DNA of 45,949 nucleotides from an uncultured Acetobacteraceae bacterium. Its GTDB lineage: Bacteria; Pseudomonadota; Alphaproteobacteria; Acetobacterales; Acetobacteraceae. The DNA lies in contig CAIYDT010000154.1 in assembly GCA_903924985.1 (NCBI GenBank), positions 1 through 45,949 on the forward strand, written 5' to 3'. Numbering within the stretch: the stretch's first letter is position 1; every line of letters starts with the position of its first letter. The position numbers were made by a program, and so were the translations under genes. The notes under the pieces were generated by a model. It had not been told where the DNA came from, did not search any database, and saw only the letters and a program-made list of their open reading frames with translations. This document shows, piece after piece, positions 34,050 through 42,255 of this stretch.

Positions 34050-35471
34050 TTAGTGGTTCAGGAAATTGAATCGATAGATCGCCGAAACTACGAACGTCTG
34101 GGTCGTGGGACGGAAGGTGATCGAACTCACTGGCTCCTGTCCGGCAGCGGTATCCGACAGCGTGGTCCGCCCGTAGGTGGCATAGCGGTATTCGCCGCGT
34201 ACCGACCAATTATTGGCGATTTTGGCTTCCGTGCCGACCCCAGCGAAGTAGCCAGTGCGGTTAAAACCAGGCGTCGAGAACCCCGCCGGACCGCTATAAG
34301 CGGAGGTTTGGGCCATGCTGGCGCCCGTGAAGTGCGTCTGCGTGAAGCCGAATGTGCCATACGGCATGAACGACGGGCTCGCGACCCAGCCGATGCGGGC
34401 GCCGAAATCGAACGTCCGGTCCTGGGTCGTCCGGCCGGCATACCATGGCAACTGATCCTGAATGGTGCCCTTCATGTTGGACAGATCCAGATCGGCGAAG
34501 GCCCCGACGATCAGGTTCGGCAACACCGCGTAGTCGTAGCCGACCTCGAATCGGCCGAGCGGGCCGTTGCCGCCCTGCGTCTGGGTGGTGCAGAGGACGC
34601 AGCCGACATTCGGTGTGCTCAATGTCGTCGTACCGGCCGCCCACATGCCAAAGCCGCCGCCCACACCGACATGGATTCCAGTAAAGGCGTTACCGCTGGC
34701 CGGAGCCTGTTCGGCCGCGGATTCAACCGGCTGGGCACCGAGGTGGGAGAATTTGTAGACGACAGCGAGGCGGAACGTCTGGGTCACCGGATGGAAGGTC
34801 AGCGTATCCACCGCACCACCGGGGCCGGCCGCCGGGCCGTTATCCGCGATCTGAACCGTCCCGTAATCCGCCCGGCGATATTCGGCACGAAGGAAGAAAT
34901 CGGGGGAGATTTGGCCTTCGACACCCGCCCCGACAAACCATCCGGTCCGGGTAAATCCGGACGTGGAATGTGTCGCGAACGTCGTCGACTGGGTGGGAAC
35001 CATACCGGTGCCGCTAAACGTCGCCTGGGAGAACCCGGCCGAGACAAAGGGCATCACGGATTGATCGATCAGCCACCCGGCGCGGGCACCCACATAGATC
35101 GCGCTGGTTTGAGAGATACGACCGGCGAGGAGCGCGTCCTGATCCTGAATCGTGCCTTCGAGGTGACCGATATCCCCGTCCGCGAACACACCGGCGACGA
35201 GGTGACGACCGTACTGGTAGTCGTACCCGGCGCCGATCGTGCCGAACATGCCCTCACCGCCCTGGGTCTGGCCGACGCATGTCGAGCACAGTCCGGTGAC
35301 CGGGTCGATCCCCGTTGTCTCGGCGGTCCAGCCGCCGTAGCCGGCGCCAGCATTGATGTAGAAACCGGTAAAACTGCTGTTCGCGACGGGCGCTTGCGCG
35401 AAAGCCGGAACCGGTGCCGCGGCGGCGACGACAAACGCGGCGCGGCATGCCAGCTTAAGGGATCGTTTCAT
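34050..35471 (-). CDS. Outer-membrane protein with two tandem beta-barrel domains
   Basis: The 473-aa exported protein has a signal peptide (LKLACRAAFVVAAAAPVPAFA) and two homologous domains of about 200 residues, near 33-233 and 262-470. Each matches the OmpA-like/Omp25-Opa porin fold. Aligned pairs include FTGFYINAGAGYGGW / FTGIHVGVGGGFGMW, QTQGGEGMFGTIGAGYDY / QTQGGNGPLGRFEVGYDY, TIQDQ, AGRISQTS / AGRTTQDR, and VTQTFRLAVVYKFS / TTQTFVVSAIYRFN. Each has a CxxC at the same loop (Cys62/65 and Cys291/294). Single-domain relatives are common in alphaproteobacteria; the fusion is unusual. Function is unknown. Confidence 0.85.
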   Translation of the reverse strand: MKRSLKLACRAAFVVAAAAPVPAFAQAPVANSSFTGFYINAGAGYGGWTAETTGIDPVTGLCSTCVGQTQGGEGMFGTIGAGYDYQYGRHLVAGVFADGDIGHLEGTIQDQDALLAGRISQTSAIYVGARAGWLIDQSVMPFVSAGFSQATFSGTGMVPTQSTTFATHSTSGFTRTGWFVGAGVEGQISPDFFLRAEYRRADYGTVQIADNGPAAGPGGAVDTLTFHPVTQTFRLAVVYKFSHLGAQPVESAAEQAPASGNAFTGIHVGVGGGFGMWAAGTTTLSTPNVGCVLCTTQTQGGNGPLGRFEVGYDYAVLPNLIVGAFADLDLSNMKGTIQDQLPWYAGRTTQDRTFDFGARIGWVASPSFMPYGTFGFTQTHFTGASMAQTSAYSGPAGFSTPGFNRTGYFAGVGTEAKIANNWSVRGEYRYATYGRTTLSDTAAGQEPVSSITFRPTTQTFVVSAIYRFNFLNH

Positions 35472-35548
35472 TTTAGCCTTTCTCGATTGGCTGGATCTGC
35501 AAAGGTACGACTATATTCAAATATTTCAGTCGGCACCGGTTATCCGCA

Positions 35549-35581
35549 CACAGAAATGGTCGGATCGTGTGATCCGGCCAA
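35549..35581 (-). terminator. Terminator of the F0 ATP synthase operon
   Basis: A 10-bp stem TGGCCGGATC / GATCCGACCA on the minus strand (one G.U pair, ACAC loop), followed by TTTCTGTG. It lies about 30 bases after the atpF stop. Shares about 18 of 20 bases with the terminator at the other end of the porin gene. Confidence 0.75.
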
Positions 35582-35611
35582 CTTCAATTCCGATTGTGTC
35601 GAATGTAACGC

Positions 35612-36124
35612 TTACGCGGCGCGGCGCGCCAACGCACTCGGCAACTGCGCGATGGCCTGATCCACCAGAGCGGAGCCGGCCTCGGGCGTTAGCCCTTCGG
35701 CGATCACCTGGCGGGCGGCGATGCTGGCGACGTCCACGGCGGTGTAGCGAACCTCATCCACCGCAGCCTTCTCCGCGGCGGCGATGCGGTCGATGGCCAT
35801 CTGCTCGCGGCGCCTGGCGGACGCTTCCGCTTCGGCGGCGGTCGCGGCGGTCAGGCGCGCGGCCTCGGCCTGCGCCCCGGCGATCAGGGCCTTGGCATCG
35901 GCCAAAGCCTCATCGCGGCTTTTCTGGGCGTCCTTCAGCATCGCCTCTGCTTCCTTGCGCAGGCGGGATGCCTCGTCGAGTTCCGCCCGCACCTTGGTCG
36001 CACGGTCGTCCAGCATTCCGGTCAGCGCCGACCAGATCTTGGAGCCGAACAGGGCGAAGAAGATGATGAAAGCGATGACGACCCAGTTCTTGGGATCGGC
36101 GAAAAGGCTCTCGTGCTCATGCAT
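35612..36124 (-). CDS. atpF: F0F1 ATP synthase subunit b
   Basis: The 170-aa peripheral-stalk subunit has an N-terminal membrane helix (NWVVIAFIIFFALFGSKIW) and a long charged coiled coil (LDDRATKVRAELDEASRLRK). ATG 36124 gives MHEHESLF; a longer frame adds 20 residues that overlap the b' gene and is less likely. Last gene of the operon on the minus strand, then a terminator. F1 genes are not in the window, as usual for alphaproteobacteria, where F0 and F1 are in separate operons. Confidence 0.95.
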   Translation of the reverse strand: MHEHESLFADPKNWVVIAFIIFFALFGSKIWSALTGMLDDRATKVRAELDEASRLRKEAEAMLKDAQKSRDEALADAKALIAGAQAEAARLTAATAAEAEASARRREQMAIDRIAAAEKAAVDEVRYTAVDVASIAARQVIAEGLTPEAGSALVDQAIAQLPSALARRAA

Positions 36125-36140
36125 GGTTCGATGCCCCTTC

Positions 36141-36752
36141 TTAACCGATGCCGCGGGCGGCGAGGGCGGTGCGGATCGCGCCATCCAACCGCTGCTGGTC
36201 GGGAGCCCGTCCGGTCAGACGAGCCACGATGGTGGCGGCGGTCTCGGTTGCCACTTCCCGCAGAGCGGCCATGGCCTGGGACCGCGCCTGACCGATTTGC
36301 GTTTCCGCTTCGCTTAGTTGCTTTTCCAGACGCGCGTTCAGGGCAGTGGATTGCTCAGTCGCGGCACTTTTGGCGGCGTCGAGCGCCGCATTGATCGCCG
36401 TTTGAGCCTCGGACCGAGCCTTGGCGATGGCGGCAGCGGCTTCCACCATGCCGGTATCGGCCTGGTCCTTGGACGCCTGGGCGGTTTCCAGATCGCGGGC
36501 GATATGGGCCGCACGCTCCTCCAACACCCCCGCCACCTTGGGCAGCGCGAATTTGGAGGCGAGGATGTAGAGCACGATGAAGATAATCGCGCCCCACACC
36601 ACCTGACTGGTGGTCAGCGGGTTCTTGAAGTCCATCTGGGGCATGCCCTCCGCCATCGCGGCGGCAGGCAGCATCAGAAGACCGCCAAGGGAGCAGACGA
36701 CGAACGGGATGACCCGGCGAAACGGCGGCATGCGGTGCTTCGGGCGCGCCAT
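36141..36752 (-). CDS. atpX: F0F1 ATP synthase subunit b'
   Basis: The 203-aa second b-type subunit (b') forms a heterodimeric stalk with b, as in alphaproteobacteria and cyanobacteria. A helix VVWGAIIFIVLYILASKFAL is followed by PKVAGVLEERAAHIARDLE and a long Ala/Glu-rich coiled coil. The first 35 residues form a signal-like hydrophobic leader (VIPFVVCSLGGLLMLPAAAM) found in several b' proteins; ATG 36731 is an alternative start. The next gene, atpF, follows within 20 bases. Confidence 0.93.
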   Translation of the reverse strand: MARPKHRMPPFRRVIPFVVCSLGGLLMLPAAAMAEGMPQMDFKNPLTTSQVVWGAIIFIVLYILASKFALPKVAGVLEERAAHIARDLETAQASKDQADTGMVEAAAAIAKARSEAQTAINAALDAAKSAATEQSTALNARLEKQLSEAETQIGQARSQAMAALREVATETAATIVARLTGRAPDQQRLDGAIRTALAARGIG

Positions 36753-36771
36753 GACAGCGCGCCCGCCCCAA

Positions 36772-36996
36772 TCAGACGAACAGAATGATGAAGGCGATAA
36801 CCAGCGCGTACAGCGCGACGGCTTCCGTCAACGCGAAGCCCAGAATAGCCAGGCCGAACACGCGGTCGCGGGCGGCCGGGTTGCGCGCAACGCTAGACAC
36901 CAGCGCGGCGAAAATGTGGCCGATACCGACGCCCACGCCCGCGAGCGCGATAACGGCGATACCCGCGCCAATAGCCTTAGCGGAAGCGAGATCCAT
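36772..36996 (-). CDS. atpE: F0F1 ATP synthase subunit c
   Basis: The 74-aa proteolipid hairpin forms the rotor ring. A glycine-rich helix 1 ([15 protein letters not shown]) leads to the polar loop [12 protein letters not shown]. Helix 2 has the ion-binding Glu58 in [16 protein letters not shown]. No Na-specific residues stand out, so proton coupling is expected. Its length and sequence are typical of alphaproteobacteria. Confidence 0.97.
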   Translation of the reverse strand: MDLASAKAIGAGIAVIALAGVGVGIGHIFAALVSSVARNPAARDRVFGLAILGFALTEAVALYALVIAFIILFV

Positions 36997-37035
36997 GGGT
37001 CGAGTTCCTTATCGAGGTGATGAGTGCCAGGGGGA

Positions 37036-37794
37036 TTAGTGGAGGTGGACTGCGTCGTGCAGGTAGATGCAGGTGAGGATCGCGAACACATACGCCTGCA
37101 GCGTCGCCACCAGCAATTCGAACCCGATCAGCGCAACATTCACGGCAAGCGACAGACCGGCGGGAAACAGGAAGATGAAGCCGGCGCCGCCGAGCATCAC
37201 CACGAAGGAGCCGAACACCTCAAGCATGACGTGGCCGGCCATCATGTTGGCGAACAGACGCACGGACAGCGAGATGATGCGGGACAAATAGGAGATGACT
37301 TCGATCAGCACCAACAGCGGGGTCAGCACCACCGGGATGCCCTTCGGCACGAAGTAGCTGAAGAAGTGCAAACCGTGTTCCTTCAGCGCCACGAAGGTGA
37401 CCAGTATGAACACAAACATGGACATCGCCAGGGTCACGGCGATGTGGCTGGTGAAGGTGAAGAAATAGGGGAAAACGCCGAGGAAGTTGCCGAACAGGAT
37501 GAAGAAGAACAGGCAGAACACCAGTGGGAAGAATTTCTTCCCCTCGTGCCCGATCTGCTCGGTACACATCGACATCACGGTTTCGTAGCACATTTCGGCG
37601 GCGGCCTGCAGCCGGCCTGGCACCATGGCGCGAGGGCGCATGCCGACCCAAAGGAGGGCGAGCACCAATACTGAGGCGACGACCATCATCAGGTTCGCCT
37701 GGGTGAAATTCACCGAGTGGCCGATGGCCCCCAGCGCCGGTTCCAGCGTGAACTGGCCCAGCGCGTCGATGCTACTATGTCCCTCGGCCGCCAC
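37036..37794 (-). CDS. atpB: F0F1 ATP synthase subunit a
   Basis: The 252-aa stator subunit lines the proton half-channels. The essential arginine is in SLSVRLFANMMAGH, with VALIGFELLVATLQAYVFAI and several helices such as FLVFCLFFFILFGNF-like segments. Length and order are usual. It lies 39 bases before atpE and 18 bases after atpI on the minus strand. Confidence 0.96.
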   Translation of the reverse strand: MAAEGHSSIDALGQFTLEPALGAIGHSVNFTQANLMMVVASVLVLALLWVGMRPRAMVPGRLQAAAEMCYETVMSMCTEQIGHEGKKFFPLVFCLFFFILFGNFLGVFPYFFTFTSHIAVTLAMSMFVFILVTFVALKEHGLHFFSYFVPKGIPVVLTPLLVLIEVISYLSRIISLSVRLFANMMAGHVMLEVFGSFVVMLGGAGFIFLFPAGLSLAVNVALIGFELLVATLQAYVFAILTCIYLHDAVHLH

Positions 37795-37812
37795 TCCGCG
37801 TACCCCTATCCA

Positions 37813-38136
37813 TCAGTCCTGACGCCCGAACTGGCGCCACACATTCAAAATCCCCGCCGCGATCCCCAGCGGGAGGAACACCAACAACAGAAAGGGCCTG
37901 GTGCCGAAGTACCGGTCCAGCCCGTAGCCGATGGCGATTGCCACGACCAGAGCCGAGACCATCTCGACACCCAACCGCAGTCCGATTCCCCATGACGAAG
38001 CGCCGGAGCCCGTTGAGCTTTCGCCCGTGGGTTTCGGCGGGGAATCGAGACCCTGCTTTATCCGAGCTGCCTGTAAGCGGTTCTCGAAAGAGTCGCCCAC
38101 GCCCTTTCCATTGGGGCCGCCCGTATCCGTGTTCAT
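37813..38136 (-). CDS. atpI: AtpI, F0 assembly-linked protein
   Basis: The 107-aa protein has two membrane helices (MVSALVVAIAIGYGLDRYFG and FLLLVFLPLGIAAGILNVWR) and a soluble N-terminus rich in Gly, Ser and Lys. AtpI proteins aid c-ring assembly or Mg uptake. It is the first gene of the operon, preceded by a canonical -35. Confidence 0.92.
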   Translation of the reverse strand: MNTDTGGPNGKGVGDSFENRLQAARIKQGLDSPPKPTGESSTGSGASSWGIGLRLGVEMVSALVVAIAIGYGLDRYFGTRPFLLLVFLPLGIAAGILNVWRQFGRQD

Positions 38137-38174
38137 GCTCTCTCCTGGCAGTGATCTTGCCGGAAAGCCGGCGC

Positions 38175-38203
38175 TTGCTACAGGCGGGTGGGGGGTGTGT
38201 CAA
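38175..38203 (-). promoter_or_regulatory. Promoter of the atpI-B-E-X-F operon
   Basis: On the minus strand, TTGACA, then exactly 17 bases, then TAGCAA (weak -10). The 5' leader to the atpI ATG is about 35 bases. Confidence 0.6.
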
Positions 38204-38293
38204 GAACGTGCGCCAACGCCCTTTGGCATCGTCAGATGCGGAACGTTGAACGGTGTGGTACACGCCCTTTAACGTAAAAGACAGGAGTTCGGG

Positions 38294-39217
38294 ATGCGCA
38301 TCGCGGTCATCGGTACCGGCGGGGTTGGCGGTGCGTTTGGCGTGGCCTTGGCCAAGGCGGGCGCCGACGTGACATTTTTGGCACGCGGCGCGCATTTGGC
38401 TGCGATGCGGGAACACGGTTTGCAGGTCGAGGGCGACCGCGGCAACAGTTTGGTCCACCCGGTGCGGGCGACCGACGATCCGGCTGGCATCGGCGTGGCG
38501 GATGTCGTGCTGTTTTGCGTGAAATTGTGGGACGTGGAGACAGCCGGTGCGGCGATTAAGGGCATGGTCGGCCCCGACACCGCCGTCATTCCCCTGCAAA
38601 ACGGCATCGACGCCGCTTCTCGGTTGACCCCGATCCTGGGGTCCAAAGCGATCATGGGCGGCACGGTCGCGATCAGCGCCACCATTGCCGCGCCGGGGCT
38701 GATCAAGCAGACCGGCACCTTCATGGCCATGTCGTTCGGCGAGCTCGACGGCAGCCCCAGCCCGCGCGGGGAGCGGCTATTGGCTTTGGCGAAGAAGGCC
38801 GGCTTCGCCGTCACCCTGACGCCGGCGATCGAAACCGCGATCTGGATCAAATTCATCATGCTGACCGGCGTCAGCGGCGTCACCGCTTTGACCCGCCTGC
38901 CCATCGGCAAGCTGCGCGACGATCCGGATGTGTTTGGGCTGTTCGAGTCGGTGATGCGCGAAACTGAGGCCTTGGGCCGTGCCAAGGGCGTGAAGGGGCT
39001 GGACGGCGTGGCGGATAAGCATCTGGCCGGGCTGCTTGTGTCGCCCCCCACCGTCATGGCCTCGATGGCGCACGACCTGATTCGCGGCAACCGCATCGAA
39101 CTGCCCTGGCTTGCCGGGCGGGTGGTGTCGCTGGGGAAGGAGTTGGGCGTGCCGACTCCGGCTAACGCATGTATCTACGCGGCGTTGAAGCCGTATGTGA
39201 ATGGAGCAGTGGGGTGA
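38294..39217 (+). CDS. Ketopantoate reductase-like dehydrogenase
   Basis: The 307-aa NADP-dependent PanE/ApbA-family protein has MRIAVIGTGGVGGAFGVAL, ARGAHLAAM, VLFCVKLWDVETA and a conserved PLQNGIDA. The catalytic Lys-type IWIKFIML follows, with C-terminal SMAHDLIRGNRIELPWLAG. True ketopantoate reductase makes pantoate for CoA; related enzymes act on other 2-keto acids, so the exact substrate is open. The ATG at 38294 has AGGAG close upstream. Confidence 0.9.
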   Translation: MRIAVIGTGGVGGAFGVALAKAGADVTFLARGAHLAAMREHGLQVEGDRGNSLVHPVRATDDPAGIGVADVVLFCVKLWDVETAGAAIKGMVGPDTAVIPLQNGIDAASRLTPILGSKAIMGGTVAISATIAAPGLIKQTGTFMAMSFGELDGSPSPRGERLLALAKKAGFAVTLTPAIETAIWIKFIMLTGVSGVTALTRLPIGKLRDDPDVFGLFESVMRETEALGRAKGVKGLDGVADKHLAGLLVSPPTVMASMAHDLIRGNRIELPWLAGRVVSLGKELGVPTPANACIYAALKPYVNGAVG

Positions 39218-39293
39218 TGGAGAAGGAAGTCGCAGGAACGAAGGAGATTTTTCTTCTCCCCTTGAGGGAGGGGGAGCGTTATCTTTCAACACG

Positions 39294-40127
39294 ATGCTGA
39301 ACCTGCGCGCCGGCCAATCCTCCCTGCAACTGGTCCCCGAACATGGGGGGGCCATCTTCGATTGGCGATTCGCGCACCGGCCGGTCCTGCAGGCCGTTCG
39401 TGGCGTCGCGTGTTTTCCCCTGGTCCCCTATGCCAACCGCATCGCGTTCGGAAAATTCAGGTCGCAGGGGTTGGCGCATCAGGTGCCGCCCAATTTCGGC
39501 GACCACCCGCACAGTATCCACGGCCTCGGCTGGCAGCGCCGCTGGACCGTCGAGGGTTCGGGCACCGACAACGCGCGCTTATCGCTGGCGCACGACGGCT
39601 TCGGCGCCTGGCCGTTCCGCTTCACCGCCGAACAATATTTCGTGCTCGGCCCGGACTCACTGCGGGTCGAGATCCGGATGACCAATCGCCATGATACCCC
39701 GGCCCCGGCAGGCCTTGGTCTGCACCCTTACTTCCGGCGGCCCGCTGGAGCGACGTTGCGCTTCAACGCGGCAACGGTGTGGCTGAACGACCCGACCGCG
39801 CTGCCAATCAGCCGGGTGCCAGTACCCGACCTTTGGAACCATGCCGAGGGCCTGCCCGTGGGCGCGGCACCGCTCGACAACTGCTTCAGCGGTTGGGATG
39901 GCTGGGCGCACGTCGATCTGGGTGACGCGAAACTGACGGTCGAGGCCAGCGCCGCCTTCCGGCACCTCCAGGTCTACACGCCGGAGGGGCAGGATTTCTT
40001 TTGCATAGAGCCGGTGACGCACCGTCCGAACGGGATCAATGCCGACAAGGGCATGACCGTCCTGGGGCCGGGTGAAACGCTGTCGGGCACCGTCATCTTC
40101 CATATGGCCGCGGCGTCATCCGCTTAG
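39294..40127 (+). CDS. Aldose 1-epimerase family protein
   Basis: The 277-aa galactose-mutarotase-like protein has PYANRIAFGKF, a first catalytic-type His in HSIHGLGWQRRW, a second in GLGLHPYFRR, and Glu in FFCIEPVTHRPN, the usual triad for aldose/glucose-6-phosphate epimerases. The ATG at 39294 was chosen because the upstream extension (from 39201) is low-complexity and overlaps the previous gene. Sugar specificity cannot be assigned. Confidence 0.88.
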   Translation: MLNLRAGQSSLQLVPEHGGAIFDWRFAHRPVLQAVRGVACFPLVPYANRIAFGKFRSQGLAHQVPPNFGDHPHSIHGLGWQRRWTVEGSGTDNARLSLAHDGFGAWPFRFTAEQYFVLGPDSLRVEIRMTNRHDTPAPAGLGLHPYFRRPAGATLRFNAATVWLNDPTALPISRVPVPDLWNHAEGLPVGAAPLDNCFSGWDGWAHVDLGDAKLTVEASAAFRHLQVYTPEGQDFFCIEPVTHRPNGINADKGMTVLGPGETLSGTVIFHMAAASSA

Positions 40128-40199
40128 ACCTTCCGTTCCCCCGTTCGGGACCCCATACTGTTTGTTACATCGTATGCCTTGAGGGGCAGGCTGCACCGT

Positions 40200-40823
40200 A
40201 TGATCTGGTCATGGGTTGATTCCGTTGTTGGTCTCGTCGCGCAGCATCCGAGCTGGGCGATGGCGATCGCGTTTGCCGGGGCGATCATCGAGGCGGTGGC
40301 CGTTATCGGTATCATCGTGCCGGGCACGCCCATCCTGATGGCTGTCACTGGCGCGGCCGCCGCGGGGGGGCAGCCGATGCTGCCGTATCTGGTTCTGGCC
40401 GTGGTTGGGGCGGTGATCGGCGATTTCGCCTCCTTCTGGTTCGGAGCCCACTACGCCGGGCGGCTGCGGCGCATGTGGCCGTTCACCACCCGGCCGGAGT
40501 TGCTGGCGCGTGCCGACTGGTTCTTCGACCGCTACGGTACTGCCAGCGTGGCGCTGTGCCGCTTTCTGCCGGTGTTGCGATCCACCGTGCCGCTGGTGGC
40601 GGGGATGACGGGCATGTCGAGCAAGAAGTTCGTGATGGCGAACGTTACCTCGGCTTTCGTATGGGCGCCGGCGCACGTTTATCCCGCGCAGTTCGCGGGC
40701 TTGATGCTGGACGCGCTGCGTGACGGGGACTGGGTTGCCGTGTCGCTATGGGGCGGGATGCTGCTGTGCTGCGCTGGCGGGGCCTGGGTGGTGCACCGCC
40801 TGGTGGTGGTGCGGGCGCGCTGA
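40200..40823 (+). CDS. DedA-family membrane protein
   Basis: The 207-aa integral protein has the family marks VIGIIVPGTPIL, VGAVIGDFASFWFGAHYAG and DRYGTASVALCRFLPVLRST followed by VPLVAGMTGMS. DedA proteins act in lipid-carrier flipping and membrane homeostasis. Start ATG 40200 has GAGGGGCAGG upstream; a TTG at 40179 would add seven residues. The next gene begins three bases after its stop. Confidence 0.9.
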   Translation: MIWSWVDSVVGLVAQHPSWAMAIAFAGAIIEAVAVIGIIVPGTPILMAVTGAAAAGGQPMLPYLVLAVVGAVIGDFASFWFGAHYAGRLRRMWPFTTRPELLARADWFFDRYGTASVALCRFLPVLRSTVPLVAGMTGMSSKKFVMANVTSAFVWAPAHVYPAQFAGLMLDALRDGDWVAVSLWGGMLLCCAGGAWVVHRLVVVRAR

Positions 40824-40825
40824 CG

Positions 40826-41224
40826 ATGGAACCCCGCCACGCGTCGGTCGCCGTGATCGGCGCGGGGGACTACATCGGTGCCGCCATTGCCCGCCGCTTC
40901 GCGCGGGAAGATTTCGCCGTTGTCTGCGGCCGCCGCAACGGCGCCAAACTCGGTCCCCTCATCGCCGAAATCGAGGCCTTGGGTGGCACATGCACTGGCC
41001 GCGGCCTGGACGCCCGCGATGAAGCCGACATTGCTGCCTTCCTGAACGAGGCCGAAGCCTTGGCGCCGCTGGAGGCGACGGTCTTCAACGTCGGCGCCAC
41101 CGCCAGCATGCGCGGCGGTATCGGCTACGCTGCCTTCGCCGAGGCCTATTGGCAGCTACACCTTCAGTCCCGCGACGGCTGGACGCACGAGATGGACCTG
41201 CGGCCCTATGGGGAATCCTGGTGA
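40826..41224 (+). pseudogene. Short-chain dehydrogenase with internal in-frame deletions
   Basis: The 132-aa frame starts with an intact NAD(P)-binding region (SVAVIGAGDYIGAAIARRFA, CGRRNGAKL) and continues to LEATVFNVG. It then jumps to ATASMRGGIGYAAFA and directly to EAYWQLHLQSRDGWTHE plus MDLRPYGESW, the usual C-terminus. Full-length homologues are about 230-250 aa and have long segments between these blocks, including the catalytic Lys helix. Two in-frame deletions totalling about 100 residues are therefore inferred. The start and stop are still coupled to both neighbours. It is probably catalytically dead. Confidence 0.7.
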
Positions 41225-41604
41225 TTCGCGGGCTGGCGCTCGCGTTTTTGCTTGTCGCGATTGCCGCCTTTCCCGCCCGTGCCGAGGACGAAGATCACCA
41301 GCGCGTCTGCCCGCTGCTGACCGCCGATCTGCTGCATGCCATCGCCCCCGAACTTGCGGGACACGGCAGCTGCTCGACGTTTTGTCGAGGCTGCGGCTGC
41401 AAGGGCGGGCCTGGCTATCGCGATCAGGCAAAACATTGCGTCGGCTACGCAGAGCTGCTGCGGAAATGCGGCCCGCCGCCGCATGCGGGCTGTGTCGCGG
41501 AGTGCGCGCCGCTCGCCAAGGATTGCGGCCAAGGCCGGGTCTGGCTGAAAACCGTGGCGGCGAAGCATGGCATGTCTGTGCAATTCGTGCCGGCCAAGGA
41601 GTAA
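41221..41604 (+). CDS. Cys-rich secreted protein
   Basis: The 127-aa protein starts at GTG 41221 (overlapping the SDR stop by four bases, GTGA) with a signal peptide (RGLALAFLLVAIAAFPARA). Ten cysteines follow in the mature part, for example CSTFCRGCGC, HCVGY, KCGPPP, GCVAEC and DCGQG, implying disulfide bonds or a metal site. No family is recognised. An upstream ATG in the same frame lies inside the SDR gene and gives no signal peptide. Confidence 0.75.
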   Translation: MIRGLALAFLLVAIAAFPARAEDEDHQRVCPLLTADLLHAIAPELAGHGSCSTFCRGCGCKGGPGYRDQAKHCVGYAELLRKCGPPPHAGCVAECAPLAKDCGQGRVWLKTVAAKHGMSVQFVPAKE

Positions 41605-41611
41605 CCCGCTC

Positions 41612-42214
41612 ATGCCCCCGGTAGAATTCCACTTCGATTTCGGCAGCCCCAACGCCTATTTGTCGCACCGCGTCATCCCGGCGATCGAGGCACGCGCCGG
41701 CGCCGCGTTCGTCTACGTCCCCGTCCTGCTCGGCGGCGTGTTCAAGGCGACCGGCAACCGCTCTCCCGCCGAAGCGTTCGCTGGGATCAGGAACAAACGC
41801 GAGTATGAGGCGTTGGAAACCGAACGCTTCGTCCGCCACCATGGCCTGACCCGCTTCCGGCGCAACCCGTTCTTCCCGGTCAACACTCTGCAAATCATGC
41901 GCGGCGCGGTGGCGGCGGAGATGGACGGCGCGCTGCCCGCGTATGTGGAGGCGGTCTACCGAGCGATGTGGGAAGACGGCCTGAAAATGGATGAGCCGGA
42001 CGTCATCCGCTCCTTCCTCGACGCCAACGGCCTGGATGGCGCCCGCACCCTGGAATGCATCCAGGCCCCGGCGGTCAAGGCTCGGCTGGTCGCGAACACG
42101 GAAGCCTCGGTCGCGCGGGGTTGTTTCGGGTCCCCGACGTTCTTCGTGGAGGAGGAGATATTCTTCGGCAAGGATCGGCTGCGGGACGTGGAGGAGGCGA
42201 TCCTGGCGGGATGA
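41612..42214 (+). CDS. 2-hydroxychromene-2-carboxylate isomerase family protein, copy 2
   Basis: The 200-aa DsbA-fold protein has HFDFGSPNAYLSHRV at the glutathione-binding position, VPVLLGGVFKATGN, FFPVNTLQIMRGAV and GCFGSPTFFVEEEIFFGKDR. It is similar in architecture to the protein at 8014 but clearly divergent. ATG 41612 follows AAGGAG; the upstream in-frame extension overlaps the preceding gene and is unlikely. Confidence 0.9.
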   Translation: MPPVEFHFDFGSPNAYLSHRVIPAIEARAGAAFVYVPVLLGGVFKATGNRSPAEAFAGIRNKREYEALETERFVRHHGLTRFRRNPFFPVNTLQIMRGAVAAEMDGALPAYVEAVYRAMWEDGLKMDEPDVIRSFLDANGLDGARTLECIQAPAVKARLVANTEASVARGCFGSPTFFVEEEIFFGKDRLRDVEEAILAG

Positions 42215-42255
42215 TGGCGTAGCAACCGCGTTTGCCATCTGCTCTCCAAACGTCG

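Noticed and set aside
33747..35660. 637-aa plus-strand frame opposite the porin
   Set aside because: Mostly antisense to the clear beta-barrel gene, Arg/Gly-rich, no domains.
39218..39293. Terminator after the ketopantoate reductase-like gene
   Set aside because: There is a CTCCC-CTTGA-GGGAG hairpin and a T-run, but the T-run precedes the hairpin, so it does not fit an intrinsic terminator on this strand.
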